64,000 nt of DNA from Nostoc sp. UHCC 0302 (GTDB lineage Bacteria > Cyanobacteriota > Cyanobacteriia > Cyanobacteriales > Nostocaceae), in assembly GCF_038096175.1 (NCBI RefSeq), contig NZ_CP151100.1, positions 124,001 to 188,000 on the forward strand, given 5' to 3'. Positions 45,655 through 55,380 of this stretch are shown one piece after another (the stretch's first letter is position 1; each line of letters begins with the position of its first letter). The notes beneath the pieces were generated by a model. That model was not told where the DNA came from, did not search any database, and saw nothing but the letters and a program-made list of their open reading frames with translations. A program made the translations under genes and the position numbers.

Positions 45655-46980
45655 TTAGCAATCTAACGTATTTTCCAGTTCCCAAGGAGTGATGCAGGTA
45701 CTGTATTCATTCCATTGTTGATGCTTCAATTTTAAATAAGCAGCTGTTAATCGTTCTCCAAGGCTTTGGGATAGAACTATGTCTGCTTTTAAGCAGCGTA
45801 AGGCATCTAATAAGTTTGTCGGCAGCTGTTTGACCTGACCAAGGGGAAGCGGATCTGTATAACTATTATTATCATAACGTGGCTCAGGATTGCGCTTTTG
45901 GACAATTCCATCCAGTCCAGCGGCGATGAGTGCAGCAGGTAGTAGGTAGGGATTAGCCGCACCGTCAGCAAGACGAAATTCAAAGCGTCCAGCATCAGGA
46001 ATGCGGATAGCATGAGTGCGGTTGTTGCCACTGTAGGTAATGGTGCTAGGCGCCCAAGTTGCCCCGGAAGTAGTCACGGGTGCGTTAATTCGCTTATAGG
46101 AATTAATTGTGGGATTGGAAAAAGCACACAGTGCCTCAGCAGAATGTAACACGCCTGCAATGAACTGGTACGCTAAAGGTGAAAGTCCCAGTTCTCCTTG
46201 CTGTTCGTGGAAGAGGTTAACTTTACCTGCTGTATCCCAAATAGAGAGATGAGTGTGGCAACCGTTACCAGTCAAATGGGAGAAAGGCTTGGGCATGAAG
46301 GTAGCACGCAACCCATGCTTTTCGGCAATTGTTTTGACCATATATTTAAAAAAGGCATGACGGTCTGCGGTCACAAGGGCATCGGCATACATCCAATTCA
46401 TTTCAAACTGACCGTTTGCATCTTCATGGTCGTTTTGGTAAGCACCCCAACCAAATGTCAACATAGCATCGCAGATTTCGCGAATTACTTCATAGCGACG
46501 CATCAGGGCTTGTTGATCGTAGCAGGGTTTGCTTTGGCGATCGCGCAAATCAGATATACTGTTACCATCTGGTGAAAGCAGAAAATACTCACATTCTACT
46601 CCTGTGCAGACGCTATAGCCCAACTCAAGGGCTTGTTTGAGGACGCGCTTTAATACAAGTCTGGGGGTTTGTTCTATCGGTTGTCCACTCATAGTGTAGA
46701 GATCCGCAGGCATCCAGGCAACTTCAGTCTCCCAAGGTAATTGAAATAGACTAATAGGGTCGGGTATCGCTAAAATATCTGGATCTGCTGGAGTCATATC
46801 TAGCCAAGCCGCAAATCCGGCAAATCCAGCACCATTAGCTGCCATGCTGTCAATGCTTGCAGCAGGCACAAGTTTTGCCCGTTGTACCCCAAACAAATCC
46901 GTGAATGAAATTAGAAAATAACGGATACTCTTTTCGCGGGCAATTTCAGAAAGTGAGTTAGTCAAATTGCTTTGCTCCAA
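45655..46980 (-). CDS. glnT: Type III glutamate-ammonia ligase family (GlnT-like)
   Basis: The 441-residue protein has the glutamine synthetase catalytic domain. It shows VECEYFLL with metal-binding Glu residues, DANGQFEMNW, HLTGNGCHTHLSIWD, INSYKRINAP, and RFEFRLADGAANPYL. Members of this short GS branch ligate ammonia or amines to glutamate (GlnT, gamma-glutamylmethylamide or related). The exact substrate is not set by sequence. It lies 40 bp downstream of the MetX-like gene on the same strand, so probably co-transcribed. Confidence 0.88.
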   Translation of the reverse strand: MEQSNLTNSLSEIAREKSIRYFLISFTDLFGVQRAKLVPAASIDSMAANGAGFAGFAAWLDMTPADPDILAIPDPISLFQLPWETEVAWMPADLYTMSGQPIEQTPRLVLKRVLKQALELGYSVCTGVECEYFLLSPDGNSISDLRDRQSKPCYDQQALMRRYEVIREICDAMLTFGWGAYQNDHEDANGQFEMNWMYADALVTADRHAFFKYMVKTIAEKHGLRATFMPKPFSHLTGNGCHTHLSIWDTAGKVNLFHEQQGELGLSPLAYQFIAGVLHSAEALCAFSNPTINSYKRINAPVTTSGATWAPSTITYSGNNRTHAIRIPDAGRFEFRLADGAANPYLLPAALIAAGLDGIVQKRNPEPRYDNNSYTDPLPLGQVKQLPTNLLDALRCLKADIVLSQSLGERLTAAYLKLKHQQWNEYSTCITPWELENTLDC

Positions 46981-47020
46981 TTAAAAATTCCAAATCGAAC
47001 CATACCAAAGGTATATTTTG

Positions 47021-48037
47021 TTATTCTTCCAGCAATTTCTGTATTGCAACTCGGATGAAGTCTTCATCAGTAGGATTTTGATAGGGATTACCTGCTCTAT
47101 GACCCCAAAGAGAAGGGATTGGTAAATATTTAGCTTGAGGAATCAGGGCAGCTTCCGCAGCACAATCTTCTGGAGTAAAGTATAAATCTGTTGTGGATGG
47201 CATTACCAGCGTTTTAGCTTTAATTGCACCCATAGCCTTTTTATAATCGCCTTGGTAGATGGAGTTATCGCTGACATCGCAGTGTAACCAAGTATCAATC
47301 ATTGCCAGCAGATTATGCGGGTCGCGCTTTTTGTAGTTAGACTCCCAAGCACGTAGTAAGTAGTCTTCTAAAGATGTATAGCCCAGCTTGTAGTAAATGC
47401 CCTGGCGATAAAACGCTTGAGAAGCAGCCCAACTAGCATAAATCCGCGCAAAAGCTTTATATCCCCGCTCTGGAGGGGCTTCAAATCTACTACCATTCCA
47501 AGTCGGGTCAGCTGTCAGCGCCGCTCGAAGGCTTTGCAAAAAAATTCGATTATGGTCGGTAGTGCGAGCTGTACCGCACAACGCTGCAATTCGAGTGACG
47601 CGCTCGCTATACAATACTCCCCAGTGATATGCTTGCTGTGCGCCCATTGACCAACCGTAAATTAGTGCTAGATGTTCAATCCCAAATACTTCTCGTAACA
47701 ATTGCTCTTGAGCGCGAACATTATCTACATGGCTAAACCAAAAGCCTTGTTCGCTAAGACCACAATCTTGGCAGTTGCTGGGCGAACTCGAAAGTCCATT
47801 CCCAAACATATTGGGAATGATCATAAACCAACGCCTGGGGTCGAGAATGCTATCGCCACGAATCAACCAGTCAATGTCGCAATGTTGCGCTCCGTAAGAA
47901 GTTGGGTAGAGAATGGCATTAGTGCGATCGCTTGCGAGTTCGCCGTAAGTTTGGTACGCTAACCTCGCCTTGGATAGAACTGCACCACACTCAAGCCTAA
48001 AGTTTTCTAGGGTTAAAAAACTTGGATATCTTGTCAT
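47021..48037 (-). CDS. MetX-like alpha/beta hydrolase
   Basis: The 338-residue protein resembles homoserine O-acetyltransferase relatives. It has ARLAYQTYGELASDRTNAIL, the nucleophile elbow IYGWSMGAQQAYHW with its Ser, an Asp in VMPSTTDLYFTPED, and a late His in LWGHRAGNP. The substrate is probably not homoserine, since it pairs with a GlnT-like ligase. A joint role in amine or amide metabolism is inferred. Intact and of usual length. Confidence 0.85.
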   Translation of the reverse strand: MTRYPSFLTLENFRLECGAVLSKARLAYQTYGELASDRTNAILYPTSYGAQHCDIDWLIRGDSILDPRRWFMIIPNMFGNGLSSSPSNCQDCGLSEQGFWFSHVDNVRAQEQLLREVFGIEHLALIYGWSMGAQQAYHWGVLYSERVTRIAALCGTARTTDHNRIFLQSLRAALTADPTWNGSRFEAPPERGYKAFARIYASWAASQAFYRQGIYYKLGYTSLEDYLLRAWESNYKKRDPHNLLAMIDTWLHCDVSDNSIYQGDYKKAMGAIKAKTLVMPSTTDLYFTPEDCAAEAALIPQAKYLPIPSLWGHRAGNPYQNPTDEDFIRVAIQKLLEE

Positions 48038-48379
48038 ATTGCTGATTATCCCAATTTAATTACCTGACTTTTTCCCTTATCTCTTTGACGGAGCGATCGC
48101 TTAGTATACCTCTATCCAAAAGTCCTATTCTCTGGTAATTTATTATTAAAACTAGTTTTTGAGAATAAAATCTAGTATGAAACCCTTGCTATTTCGTTGT
48201 TTCACGACTTAACAGCAAAAATCAGATTTAGTTACAAGTCACTAATAATATAGAGTTACAAACCCAAGTTAGTGACACATACGATTCTTCCCAAACATTA
48301 AATGAAACTGTTGGGGGCTGGAAGGGCTTGAGGTTGAAACTATTAATTTGGGTTTGGTAGCCTAGTTTTGTAGCGTATT
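48038..48379. other. Intergenic region between SDR and MetX-like genes
   Basis: About 340 bp with no gene. It must contain the promoter for the MetX-glnT pair; no clear -35/-10 pair is picked out. Confidence 0.45.
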
Positions 48380-49183
48380 TTAAAGTCCTCCAGTTACCTC
48401 CAAGTTAAATCCAGTGATATAGCTTGTCTCTTCGCTCATCAGAAACGCTACCCCATTCGCCACCTCCTCCAAGCTTCCTAAACGCCGCATTGGCACTGAA
48501 TTAATCATCTGTTGCTCCACTACCTTGGGATTGACATCAAAGTACTGTGACCCTCCTGCTGCTTGCAATTCTGTTTGCCGCGTCCACATAAAACCAGGGC
48601 CGATCAATGCCGGAGAGAGTGCATTCACCCGAATGCTGTAAGGAGCCAAATCTTTCGCTGCTGTTTGAGTCATTCCAATCACCGCAAACTTGGAAGCAGC
48701 GTATGCCAGCATATTTGGTGGCCCAACCACCCCTGCATAACTTGCCATGTTGACGATCGCGCCTCCACCGACATCACGTAGGTGCTGTGCAGCTGCCTTG
48801 AGAACATGGAAAACGCCAATAACGTTGACATTTATCACCTTCTGAAAGTCATCATCAGGATATTCGTCAGTTTTAGCAAACACTCCTTGATAGCCCGCGT
48901 TATTAAATACGTAATCTATACGCCCAAACTTTTCAACAGCACTAGTAAAGGTTTTGGCAACATCGTCACTAGCTGTAACATCACAACGAAACGTGCTGAC
49001 TGGAACGTTATAACTTTTTAGTTCCCCAGCCACATCTGCCATCTTCGCTTCATTTAAATCCAGCAAGGCTACACCTGCCCCATTAGCAGCAAAGCGGTGT
49101 GCAGTTGCTTTGCCAATATCTCCCGCACCGCCCGTAATCAGGATGGTCTTACCTGCAAACTGGTAGGTTGCTTTTGCTGTCAC
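48380..49183 (-). CDS. Short-chain dehydrogenase/reductase
   Basis: The 267-residue SDR has the nucleotide-binding glycine motif TGGAGDIG (about 17-24), the NNAG motif, and the catalytic Ser/Tyr/Lys set in NMASYAGVVGPPNMLAYAAS ending K. DLNEAK after the second strand suggests NAD preference (acidic Asp). The start is GTG at 49183, just after an open stretch with no ATG nearer. It probably oxidises or reduces an alcohol/ketone of unknown identity. Confidence 0.9.
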   Translation of the reverse strand: MTAKATYQFAGKTILITGGAGDIGKATAHRFAANGAGVALLDLNEAKMADVAGELKSYNVPVSTFRCDVTASDDVAKTFTSAVEKFGRIDYVFNNAGYQGVFAKTDEYPDDDFQKVINVNVIGVFHVLKAAAQHLRDVGGGAIVNMASYAGVVGPPNMLAYAASKFAVIGMTQTAAKDLAPYSIRVNALSPALIGPGFMWTRQTELQAAGGSQYFDVNPKVVEQQMINSVPMRRLGSLEEVANGVAFLMSEETSYITGFNLEVTGGL

Positions 49184-49390
49184 GTTTTCAACCTCTTATT
49201 GAAGAATGCCTGTGATTGAAATGAGATTGGTATAATTTTTATTTTTGAGCATTTGCCCAAAAATAGAGCATAAAATTAAAAATTTGTTTCGTTCGATTTT
49301 TTTTACTTTAAAGGAGCCATGCGATGTATCTACAGAGTCGCGTTCTGTGGAAGACGGTAAGCGTGTTAAGTATTATCGGCTGAATACTGA

Positions 49391-50475
49391 TAAGTATCTA
49401 TGCAAAATTAATTATGTATTTTTCTCCAAAATCTCGAATGACTTTTTCAACATAGTTAACTAAATTTGACCAACTAGAGTATGCATCTATTTCTATCCAT
49501 TCATATTTGATAAAACGCCAGAGAATTTCTATTAAATTTAATTGAGGGGAGTAGGATGGTAGCCAAAATATTTCTAATTTCTTCTCTTGCCACTCGCTAA
49601 TTTTTTGCTGGATTTTTTTGCTTGTGTGAAAAGACGCTTTATCCATAACTACAATGGTTTTTATTTGAAGATTTCCAGCGAATTTATCAAGACAAGAGAT
49701 AACGACATCACTTGTAACATTTCCTTCAAATATATAGGCATCTAATTCTTGAGCACAATTCATTAATCCTAGTACATTTAGGCGACGACTACGACTACTA
49801 TCAATTTTAATATTTTCTCCTTTTTCTTGCCATCCATAAGGTATATAAGGTGTTAAACAAAATCCGGTTTCGTCTAAATATCTTAAATCAATTTCCCCAG
49901 ATTTATCTTGTTGTTTTAGAACAGTGAGTTCCTCCTGTTTTTCCTTATATTCCAGTGGGTCTGGCTCTCCTGCTAATCCCCTTTTAAATCTCCTCCATGT
50001 CATTTCAAAGTTTTTTAAAATTCGTTTTACTGTATCTTTACTAACTTTGACTCCCCAGAGCTCTTCAATTTGAGCTAATACTTTTCCTAAATTTTTTGGT
50101 GATTGTTTTACCCACTCTTTGATTTGGAGCTCTTGAAGTTCATTAAAAATTGGTTTCCTGCCTCGCCCTGGGCGATTATATAGTCCTAACAATCTGTATT
50201 CTTCCCAATCATTCATCCAATTGTATATGGTTCCTCGAGTGACTTGAAAAATTTCCATCAATTCCGAAATTGTTTTTCCTTTATAGCTCAACAAAATACA
50301 GTGCGCTCTCTGTTTTACTTGATAATGAGAACTTTGTTTATATATTCTGTTAAGTAATTTGATTGTATCAATATTTAAATCTTTAATAAATCGCATTTTT
50401 TGACCTTATTGACAACCAGAAGATATTTTAAATTACTATTTACATAATATAAAATTAATTTTGCTTAAGTACTTA
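49391..50475 (-). mobile_element. IS630-family element (copy 2)
   Basis: Spans 49393-50473 (1081 bp) with TA at 49391-49392 and 50474-50475. Reverse orientation relative to copy 1, same ends and length. Confidence 0.93.
49398..50396 (-). CDS. IS630-family transposase (copy 2)
   Basis: The 332-residue translation matches copy 1 at 930-1928, with DETG, MDKASFH and SPQLNLIE intact. Both copies look competent. The stop codon lies just inside the left terminal repeat. Confidence 0.95.
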   Translation of the reverse strand: MRFIKDLNIDTIKLLNRIYKQSSHYQVKQRAHCILLSYKGKTISELMEIFQVTRGTIYNWMNDWEEYRLLGLYNRPGRGRKPIFNELQELQIKEWVKQSPKNLGKVLAQIEELWGVKVSKDTVKRILKNFEMTWRRFKRGLAGEPDPLEYKEKQEELTVLKQQDKSGEIDLRYLDETGFCLTPYIPYGWQEKGENIKIDSSRSRRLNVLGLMNCAQELDAYIFEGNVTSDVVISCLDKFAGNLQIKTIVVMDKASFHTSKKIQQKISEWQEKKLEIFWLPSYSPQLNLIEILWRFIKYEWIEIDAYSSWSNLVNYVEKVIRDFGEKYIINFA

Positions 50476-50868
50476 ATGTTGCGTTTGTACAGAAAGTATT
50501 GGATTATCGGCAGCAGCAACGGCAAGAGAGGGAACAGAAGCGGCAAGAAGAACAAGAACGAAACGCGACACATAAGACTAGAATCCACACAGTGTGGTAT
50601 GCCCAATGTTTAATATTATCTAAAAATTTGGGTTAACTATCAAGTTGGTTGCTGGACTAAAGATAACGAATTGGTGGTTAAACCTTGTAAACAGCAACTT
50701 TGTCAGTTTTTTAAACTTAATTTTTCAAATAAATACTAACTTACTACCTGGAGCAATCTAGACTAAATTAAATCCATGTTTTGTAGGACAGTACAACTGA
50801 AGCAGACCTTTTAGATGCTGAATATGTAATATTTATTGAATAAAAATTTACTTTTGACAGACGAAGTT

Positions 50869-51336
50869 ATGCTCAATATAGATTTAGAAAGACTTCTTTA
50901 CACGGTAAAAATAGATTTCCAAACAGAGGTTACTAAAATTGCTGGACAAGTTTTTAGCGACACTCAGTTTCAGTTATCGGCTCGAAAAATCGGCAAGGTT
51001 CACGCAGCTTTAGTTGTACCACAAATTTATTTAAAGTCATTACATCAAGACTATCAAAACATTGTTGATAATAATTTGGCTATTACTTTCAAAAGTGGAA
51101 ACCGTGCTATCGGAAATTTTCAACTGAATTATTTGCCGAAAATAAATATTTTAACTATATCTGGGTATTACAAACAGGGCATGGCTTATCTGTGTTATTC
51201 TCCAACGATAGATCCTGATTGGTACGATAGCAGAGGTTATAAAATCGCTCGCCCTGATTGTATTGGAGAAAAGTTTGAGCTGTTAGCGAACAAATTTTAT
51301 CCATTTTTTGAAGAATTTTTCACAGGCAGATTTTAA
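50869..51336 (+). CDS. Hypothetical protein (155 aa)
   Basis: From ATG 50869 the protein starts MLNIDLERLLYTVKIDFQTE; a TTG at 50836 could add 11 residues. It is strand-rich (NNLAITFKSGNRAIGNFQLN, YLPKINILTISGYYKQGMAY) and ends aromatic and acidic (FYPFFEEFFTGRF). No family recognised. It lies alone between relics, but codon use is normal and the frame is uninterrupted. Confidence 0.55.
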   Translation: MLNIDLERLLYTVKIDFQTEVTKIAGQVFSDTQFQLSARKIGKVHAALVVPQIYLKSLHQDYQNIVDNNLAITFKSGNRAIGNFQLNYLPKINILTISGYYKQGMAYLCYSPTIDPDWYDSRGYKIARPDCIGEKFELLANKFYPFFEEFFTGRF

Positions 51337-51379
51337 TTAAACGTATGCCCCTGATGCAAGCCGAAATCCCTTATCAAAT

Positions 51380-51862
51380 TCATCTGTTTTCAGGATTGGT
51401 TAAAATAGCTTTGGGTTGATTAGCATTGAATAAAGAAGCAGACAAAAGAATAACCGATTTGTTTGTCTGATTTTCCCCATAATGAATCATTCCAGCAGTT
51501 TCAACTAAAAAGTCTCCAACAGTTAGCTGTATAGTTTTCCCTTGCTGAACAATCAATTTTTTGCCGTTAGCTTTTGTTACTTAAGCTTCTCCTTCCACAA
51601 CAGTATAAGTTAAAGTTCCCGCTTCTACTCGTTCAATCTGCATTCCCGGATGAGTATGAGCAGGTAGCTTTGCTCTTGGCGCGATGGTATAACGTACAAG
51701 CTCAAGAACCTGCTTTTGATCTTCAGTCGGATAACCACTCGCTAAAACTTCACGAGTAACAGATTTAGTGTAAGCGTTGGGTGAAGAGGTTTCTTGGCTG
51801 TTAACAACTACGCTGCCAAAAGCTAGCATAGCTAAGGGGAGAATCAAAGACAGTTTTTTCAT
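51380..51862 (-). pseudogene. Secreted cupin-domain protein with an in-frame stop
   Basis: It starts MKKLSLILPLAMLAFGSVVV, a signal peptide, then a cupin core with KLPAHTHPGMQIERVEAGTL. A TAA at 51581-51583 interrupts VVEGEA and VTKANGKKLIVQQ. The frame then runs on through TVGDFLVETAGMIHYGENQT to a stop at 51380. A single base change would restore a ~160-residue periplasmic or lipoprotein-like cupin. Metal-binding His residues remain in both halves. Confidence 0.85.
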
Positions 51863-51894
51863 ATTATAAGTTTTTTGTTGAGAGTAATTTCATC

Positions 51895-51990
51895 CCGTCC
51901 CGTTGAATTGGACAAGCGTGTTAGATATTATCGCCTAAATACTCTTGATGTTACGTTTGCTCAAAAGGTCTTAGAGTATCCGCGGTGGCG
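51895..51990 (+). pseudogene. Replication-gene relic (short)
   Basis: Reads PVELDKRVRYYRLNTLDVTF AQKVLEY (two blocks), matching the [19 protein letters not shown] region of the replication protein. Only about 30 codons remain. Confidence 0.75.
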
Positions 51991-53760
51991 ATGAGGAGGT
52001 AGAGACAGAAAACGCATTGAGGGGAGAAGCAAGAAAAGTAGTGGCTCGCACCTGCTTGTGGAACACCAGTGTTTGGTAAAGTAATTCTTGCAGCGCTAGC
52101 ATTTCTAGACAATCCAGAGACATCCCAACTATGAAAATCCTTCATGGCACTTGGATACCAAATACGGAGACTGGCTTTATTGAGTCAGGGTCTTTTTACT
52201 TATGGGTAGAAACTTCCGCATTCAAAAAAAGCCGCACTAATGCTCAACGAATTCATCCGGGACATTTGGGGCAAGAGGAATTAATCGCTTTTTTAGTCCA
52301 GGAATTAGGAATTAAAGAACCATCAACTCAATTAAGCAAACGCATAGGAGCTAAATACTTTGCTTTGCCAACTATCAATAATCAGCCCTTACCCTCACCA
52401 GAATTAATCAAGTATTTAGAAATTGAGTATCCAGAAAGCTATGAATCATTTCAATATTGGCAAGTAGATACTTATGAAACCGTTACCCTCGCCAAAAATG
52501 AACAAGCGCTGAACGTTATTAAGTTGCTAAAGGATATTCATTTTTTAGCGCTATACAATGCTGAGACGTTTCAAATGGGTTCTGACCTGTTATTTTGGTA
52601 TCATTATTCTCAAGCTTTCAAACAAGTAATTACTAAAGACCAATTTATTCCCGCACTAAAATATCGTCAGTTATTACCGAAAAAAACTACTAATAAAAAA
52701 GGTAAACAACAGAACTCACAGCCCAATCTGGAAATTTATGCTACCTGGGAAATTATTTCCGAGCAATATGAAGCAAATATTCAAACTTATGTTGACTATA
52801 TGCCGCTCATTTGTGTGGCAGGTGCAACGAAACATAGCCCGAATATCGAGTTTTTTAGTAAAGAAACATTGTTGCGTCACTTTTCAGAATTTGTACTTGA
52901 TAATTTAGTGACTCACACGCCGTCTACAGCTGCTTTTGATAAACAGATTGCTGATTCTCTGATTCAATATTGCTTTTATCCTCGTCAGCATAACCCTTTA
53001 ACAATAAATACTGCCATAGAAGAATATCGGCAATGGTTGGCTTGGAAAACTAAAATTACTCGTACCCAAGCTGACTCACCTTTTCATCTCTGCTTCCAGT
53101 TGCACTCCCCCAACGCCGAACAAATAGACAATTGGCAGATTCAATTTTTAGTAGCTAGCAAACAAGACCCTTCCTTCAAGCTGGCGTTGACTGACTACTG
53201 GACAGGGAATCAAAAAACTAAAACTAGTATACATAAGAATTTTGGCAAAGATTTTGAAACTAATTTGTTGTTAAATTTAGGGTATGCAGCACGAATGTAT
53301 CCTAAGCTGTGGCAAGGGTTAGAGACAGAGCGCCCAACAGCAATGCAGCTGACTTTAGAAGAAGCGTTCGACTTCCTCAAAGAAAGTGCTTGGGTGTTAG
53401 AAGATTCCGGATTTAAGGTGATTGTACCTTCTTGGTATACTCCTGCTGGTCGTCGTCGTGCCAAAATTCGTTTGAAAGCATCTACTCGTAAACTAGCAGC
53501 AACTAAGGGAGAAACAAAAAGCTATTTCGGCTTAGATTCACTGGTGCAGTATCAGCATGAATTAGCAATTGGAGAACAAGTTGTCACACCTATGGAGTGG
53601 GAACAACTGATTAACGCTAAAGCTCCTTTAGTGCATTTTCGCGGTCAATGGATGGAACTTGACCGAGAGAAAATGCAACAGTTAATTGAATTTTGGCACT
53701 CTCATGGGGATGAACAACCCCAAATGACTTTACTGGAGTTTTTGCAACGCAGTGCTGAAG

Positions 53761-55380
53761 CATCGGTGAGAGGTTAGAATAAAGTAAATTTTGTCAATCA
53801 GTTAAAATACTCAAAAAAACTTTAATGAAAATGATAATCGTGCGTGGGGGAGGGGAAGGAGGCGAGCGACACTCGCCTCCTTCCTCTCTATTTGATTATC
53901 ATTATCTATAAGTTTTTAACGGCTAAAATGTGAGGCAAAAAAGTATTGTAACGAGAGAATAAATTTTTCAAAAGTGAGTTTCATTATTATTGTAAATTCA
54001 GTAATCAAATGCGGTAATGAAAAGTGCTTGTTGACTACTATGCCCAAAGCTGCAAAACGAAACTCCGACCACGCGCAAAAGCATAATACTCCTACCATAG
54101 ATAATGAAGCGATTGCGTCGCATTTAGAAGAGTTACTAACTCCAGCTATCTTTGCTCAACAAAAATACTATAAGCAGTTAGGTTTACGAGATAGAATTAT
54201 CAACCTATCCTTCATGGTAGCAGCAGTATTAACTTTATTGTGGCGACAAGTTCCTGGAGTTCAAGAATTAACAAGGCTTTTAGCAAGAGAAGATTTATTG
54301 TGGTGTCGTTCTAGAATAATTGCTCAACAATCTCTTTCTGAAAGATTTTTAGTATTCCCATCTGAATTATTTGAGCGAGTATTTAAAGATTTACTACCTC
54401 AGTTACAACTTAATTGGCAACGACGGCTGAAGCGACCACTTCCTGATAGTGTTAAATTTGCACTTCTTAATTTTGAACGAATTTGGATAGCTGACGGGTC
54501 TACATTAGAAGCCTTATTCCGAAAGCTAAAAAGCCTAGAAGACTTGAAAACAGGTCAATTAGCAGGAAAGATTTGTACAGTTATTGATTTAGTCAATCGC
54601 TTACCTATTGAAGTTTGGTTTCACACTAATCCTGCTGCATCAGAAACTAACTTTGAAGCTCCATTGCTGAAACTACTACCTGCTAAAACTCTGATCTTAC
54701 TTGATAGAGGTTTTTATCATTTCCACTTTTTACAACAACTCATTAACCAAGAAGTTCATTTTATTACTCGTTTAAAAGCCAAAGCATCTATTAAGTACTT
54801 AAAAATTTTCAGCTATGACCATTCAGTTAAAGACCGATTGATTCAACTTGGAACTGTTCGTCGTGGTGCACCAGTGCTTACTTTACGTTTAATAGAAATT
54901 AAGGTTGGTAAAACTAGCTATTCTTATATTACTTCTGTCCTCGACCCACAAATCTTACCTCCTTACGTTGTCGCAGATTTATATCGCCGAAGATGGAGAG
55001 TTGAAGAAGCTTTTTACGTGGTCAAGCGTTTATTGGGACTGTCATATTTATGGACTGGTTCTATTAATGGTGTGAAGTTACAAGTGTGGGCAACTTGGCT
55101 CTTTTATGCAGTATTGGTTGACTTGGGAGATGCGGTTGCAGACGAATTATCTTTGCCATTTGACCGCATTTCTTTAGAGATGATTTTTCGTGGTTTATAT
55201 CATTTTAGTGTCGCCTATGATAAAGGTAAGGCGGATGACCCAATTAAGTACTTCGCTGCCAAAGAAAATCAAGATTTAGGAGTAGTTAAAGCCCTGCGAA
55301 AACCAGTCTCCAAGCTGGATTTATCGCCTTTTCCCGCACCCTCTTGACAAAAGTGCAATCACTCTAACCTCTCACTGATG
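53761..55380 (+). mobile_element. IS4-family element, 1620 bp (full copy)
   Basis: Ends CATCGGTGAGAGGTTAGA and its imperfect complement TCTAACCTCTCACTGATG. The 9-bp target duplication GTGCTGAAG is at 53752-53760 and 55381-55389. A hairpin of about 40 bp (GAAGGAGGCGAGCGACACTC and complement) follows the left end. The partial copy at 1-768 has the same left end. Confidence 0.95.
54040..55347 (+). CDS. IS4-family transposase
   Basis: From ATG 54040 the protein has 435 residues. It shows the first Asp in RIWIADGSTLEALFR, the second in TLILLDRGFYHFHF, and the IS4 Y-2-R-3-E-6-K signature in YRRRWRVEEAFYVVK. Intact. An upstream in-frame ATG at 53974 would add 22 residues; I prefer the later one because it starts the conserved sequence MPKAAKRNSDHAQK. 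Confidence 0.95.
   Translation: MPKAAKRNSDHAQKHNTPTIDNEAIASHLEELLTPAIFAQQKYYKQLGLRDRIINLSFMVAAVLTLLWRQVPGVQELTRLLAREDLLWCRSRIIAQQSLSERFLVFPSELFERVFKDLLPQLQLNWQRRLKRPLPDSVKFALLNFERIWIADGSTLEALFRKLKSLEDLKTGQLAGKICTVIDLVNRLPIEVWFHTNPAASETNFEAPLLKLLPAKTLILLDRGFYHFHFLQQLINQEVHFITRLKAKASIKYLKIFSYDHSVKDRLIQLGTVRRGAPVLTLRLIEIKVGKTSYSYITSVLDPQILPPYVVADLYRRRWRVEEAFYVVKRLLGLSYLWTGSINGVKLQVWATWLFYAVLVDLGDAVADELSLPFDRISLEMIFRGLYHFSVAYDKGKADDPIKYFAAKENQDLGVVKALRKPVSKLDLSPFPAPS

Larger units (their letters stand above)
49325..50590 (+). pseudogene. Replication-gene relic split by IS630
   Basis: The left piece (49325-49390) reads DVSTESRSVEDGKRVKYYRL and NTD. The right piece after the IS reads NVAFVQKVLDYRQQQRQERE and [10 protein letters not shown]. 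Joining them through one TA restores the frame. Corresponds to about 32670-32840 of the intact gene. Confidence 0.88.
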
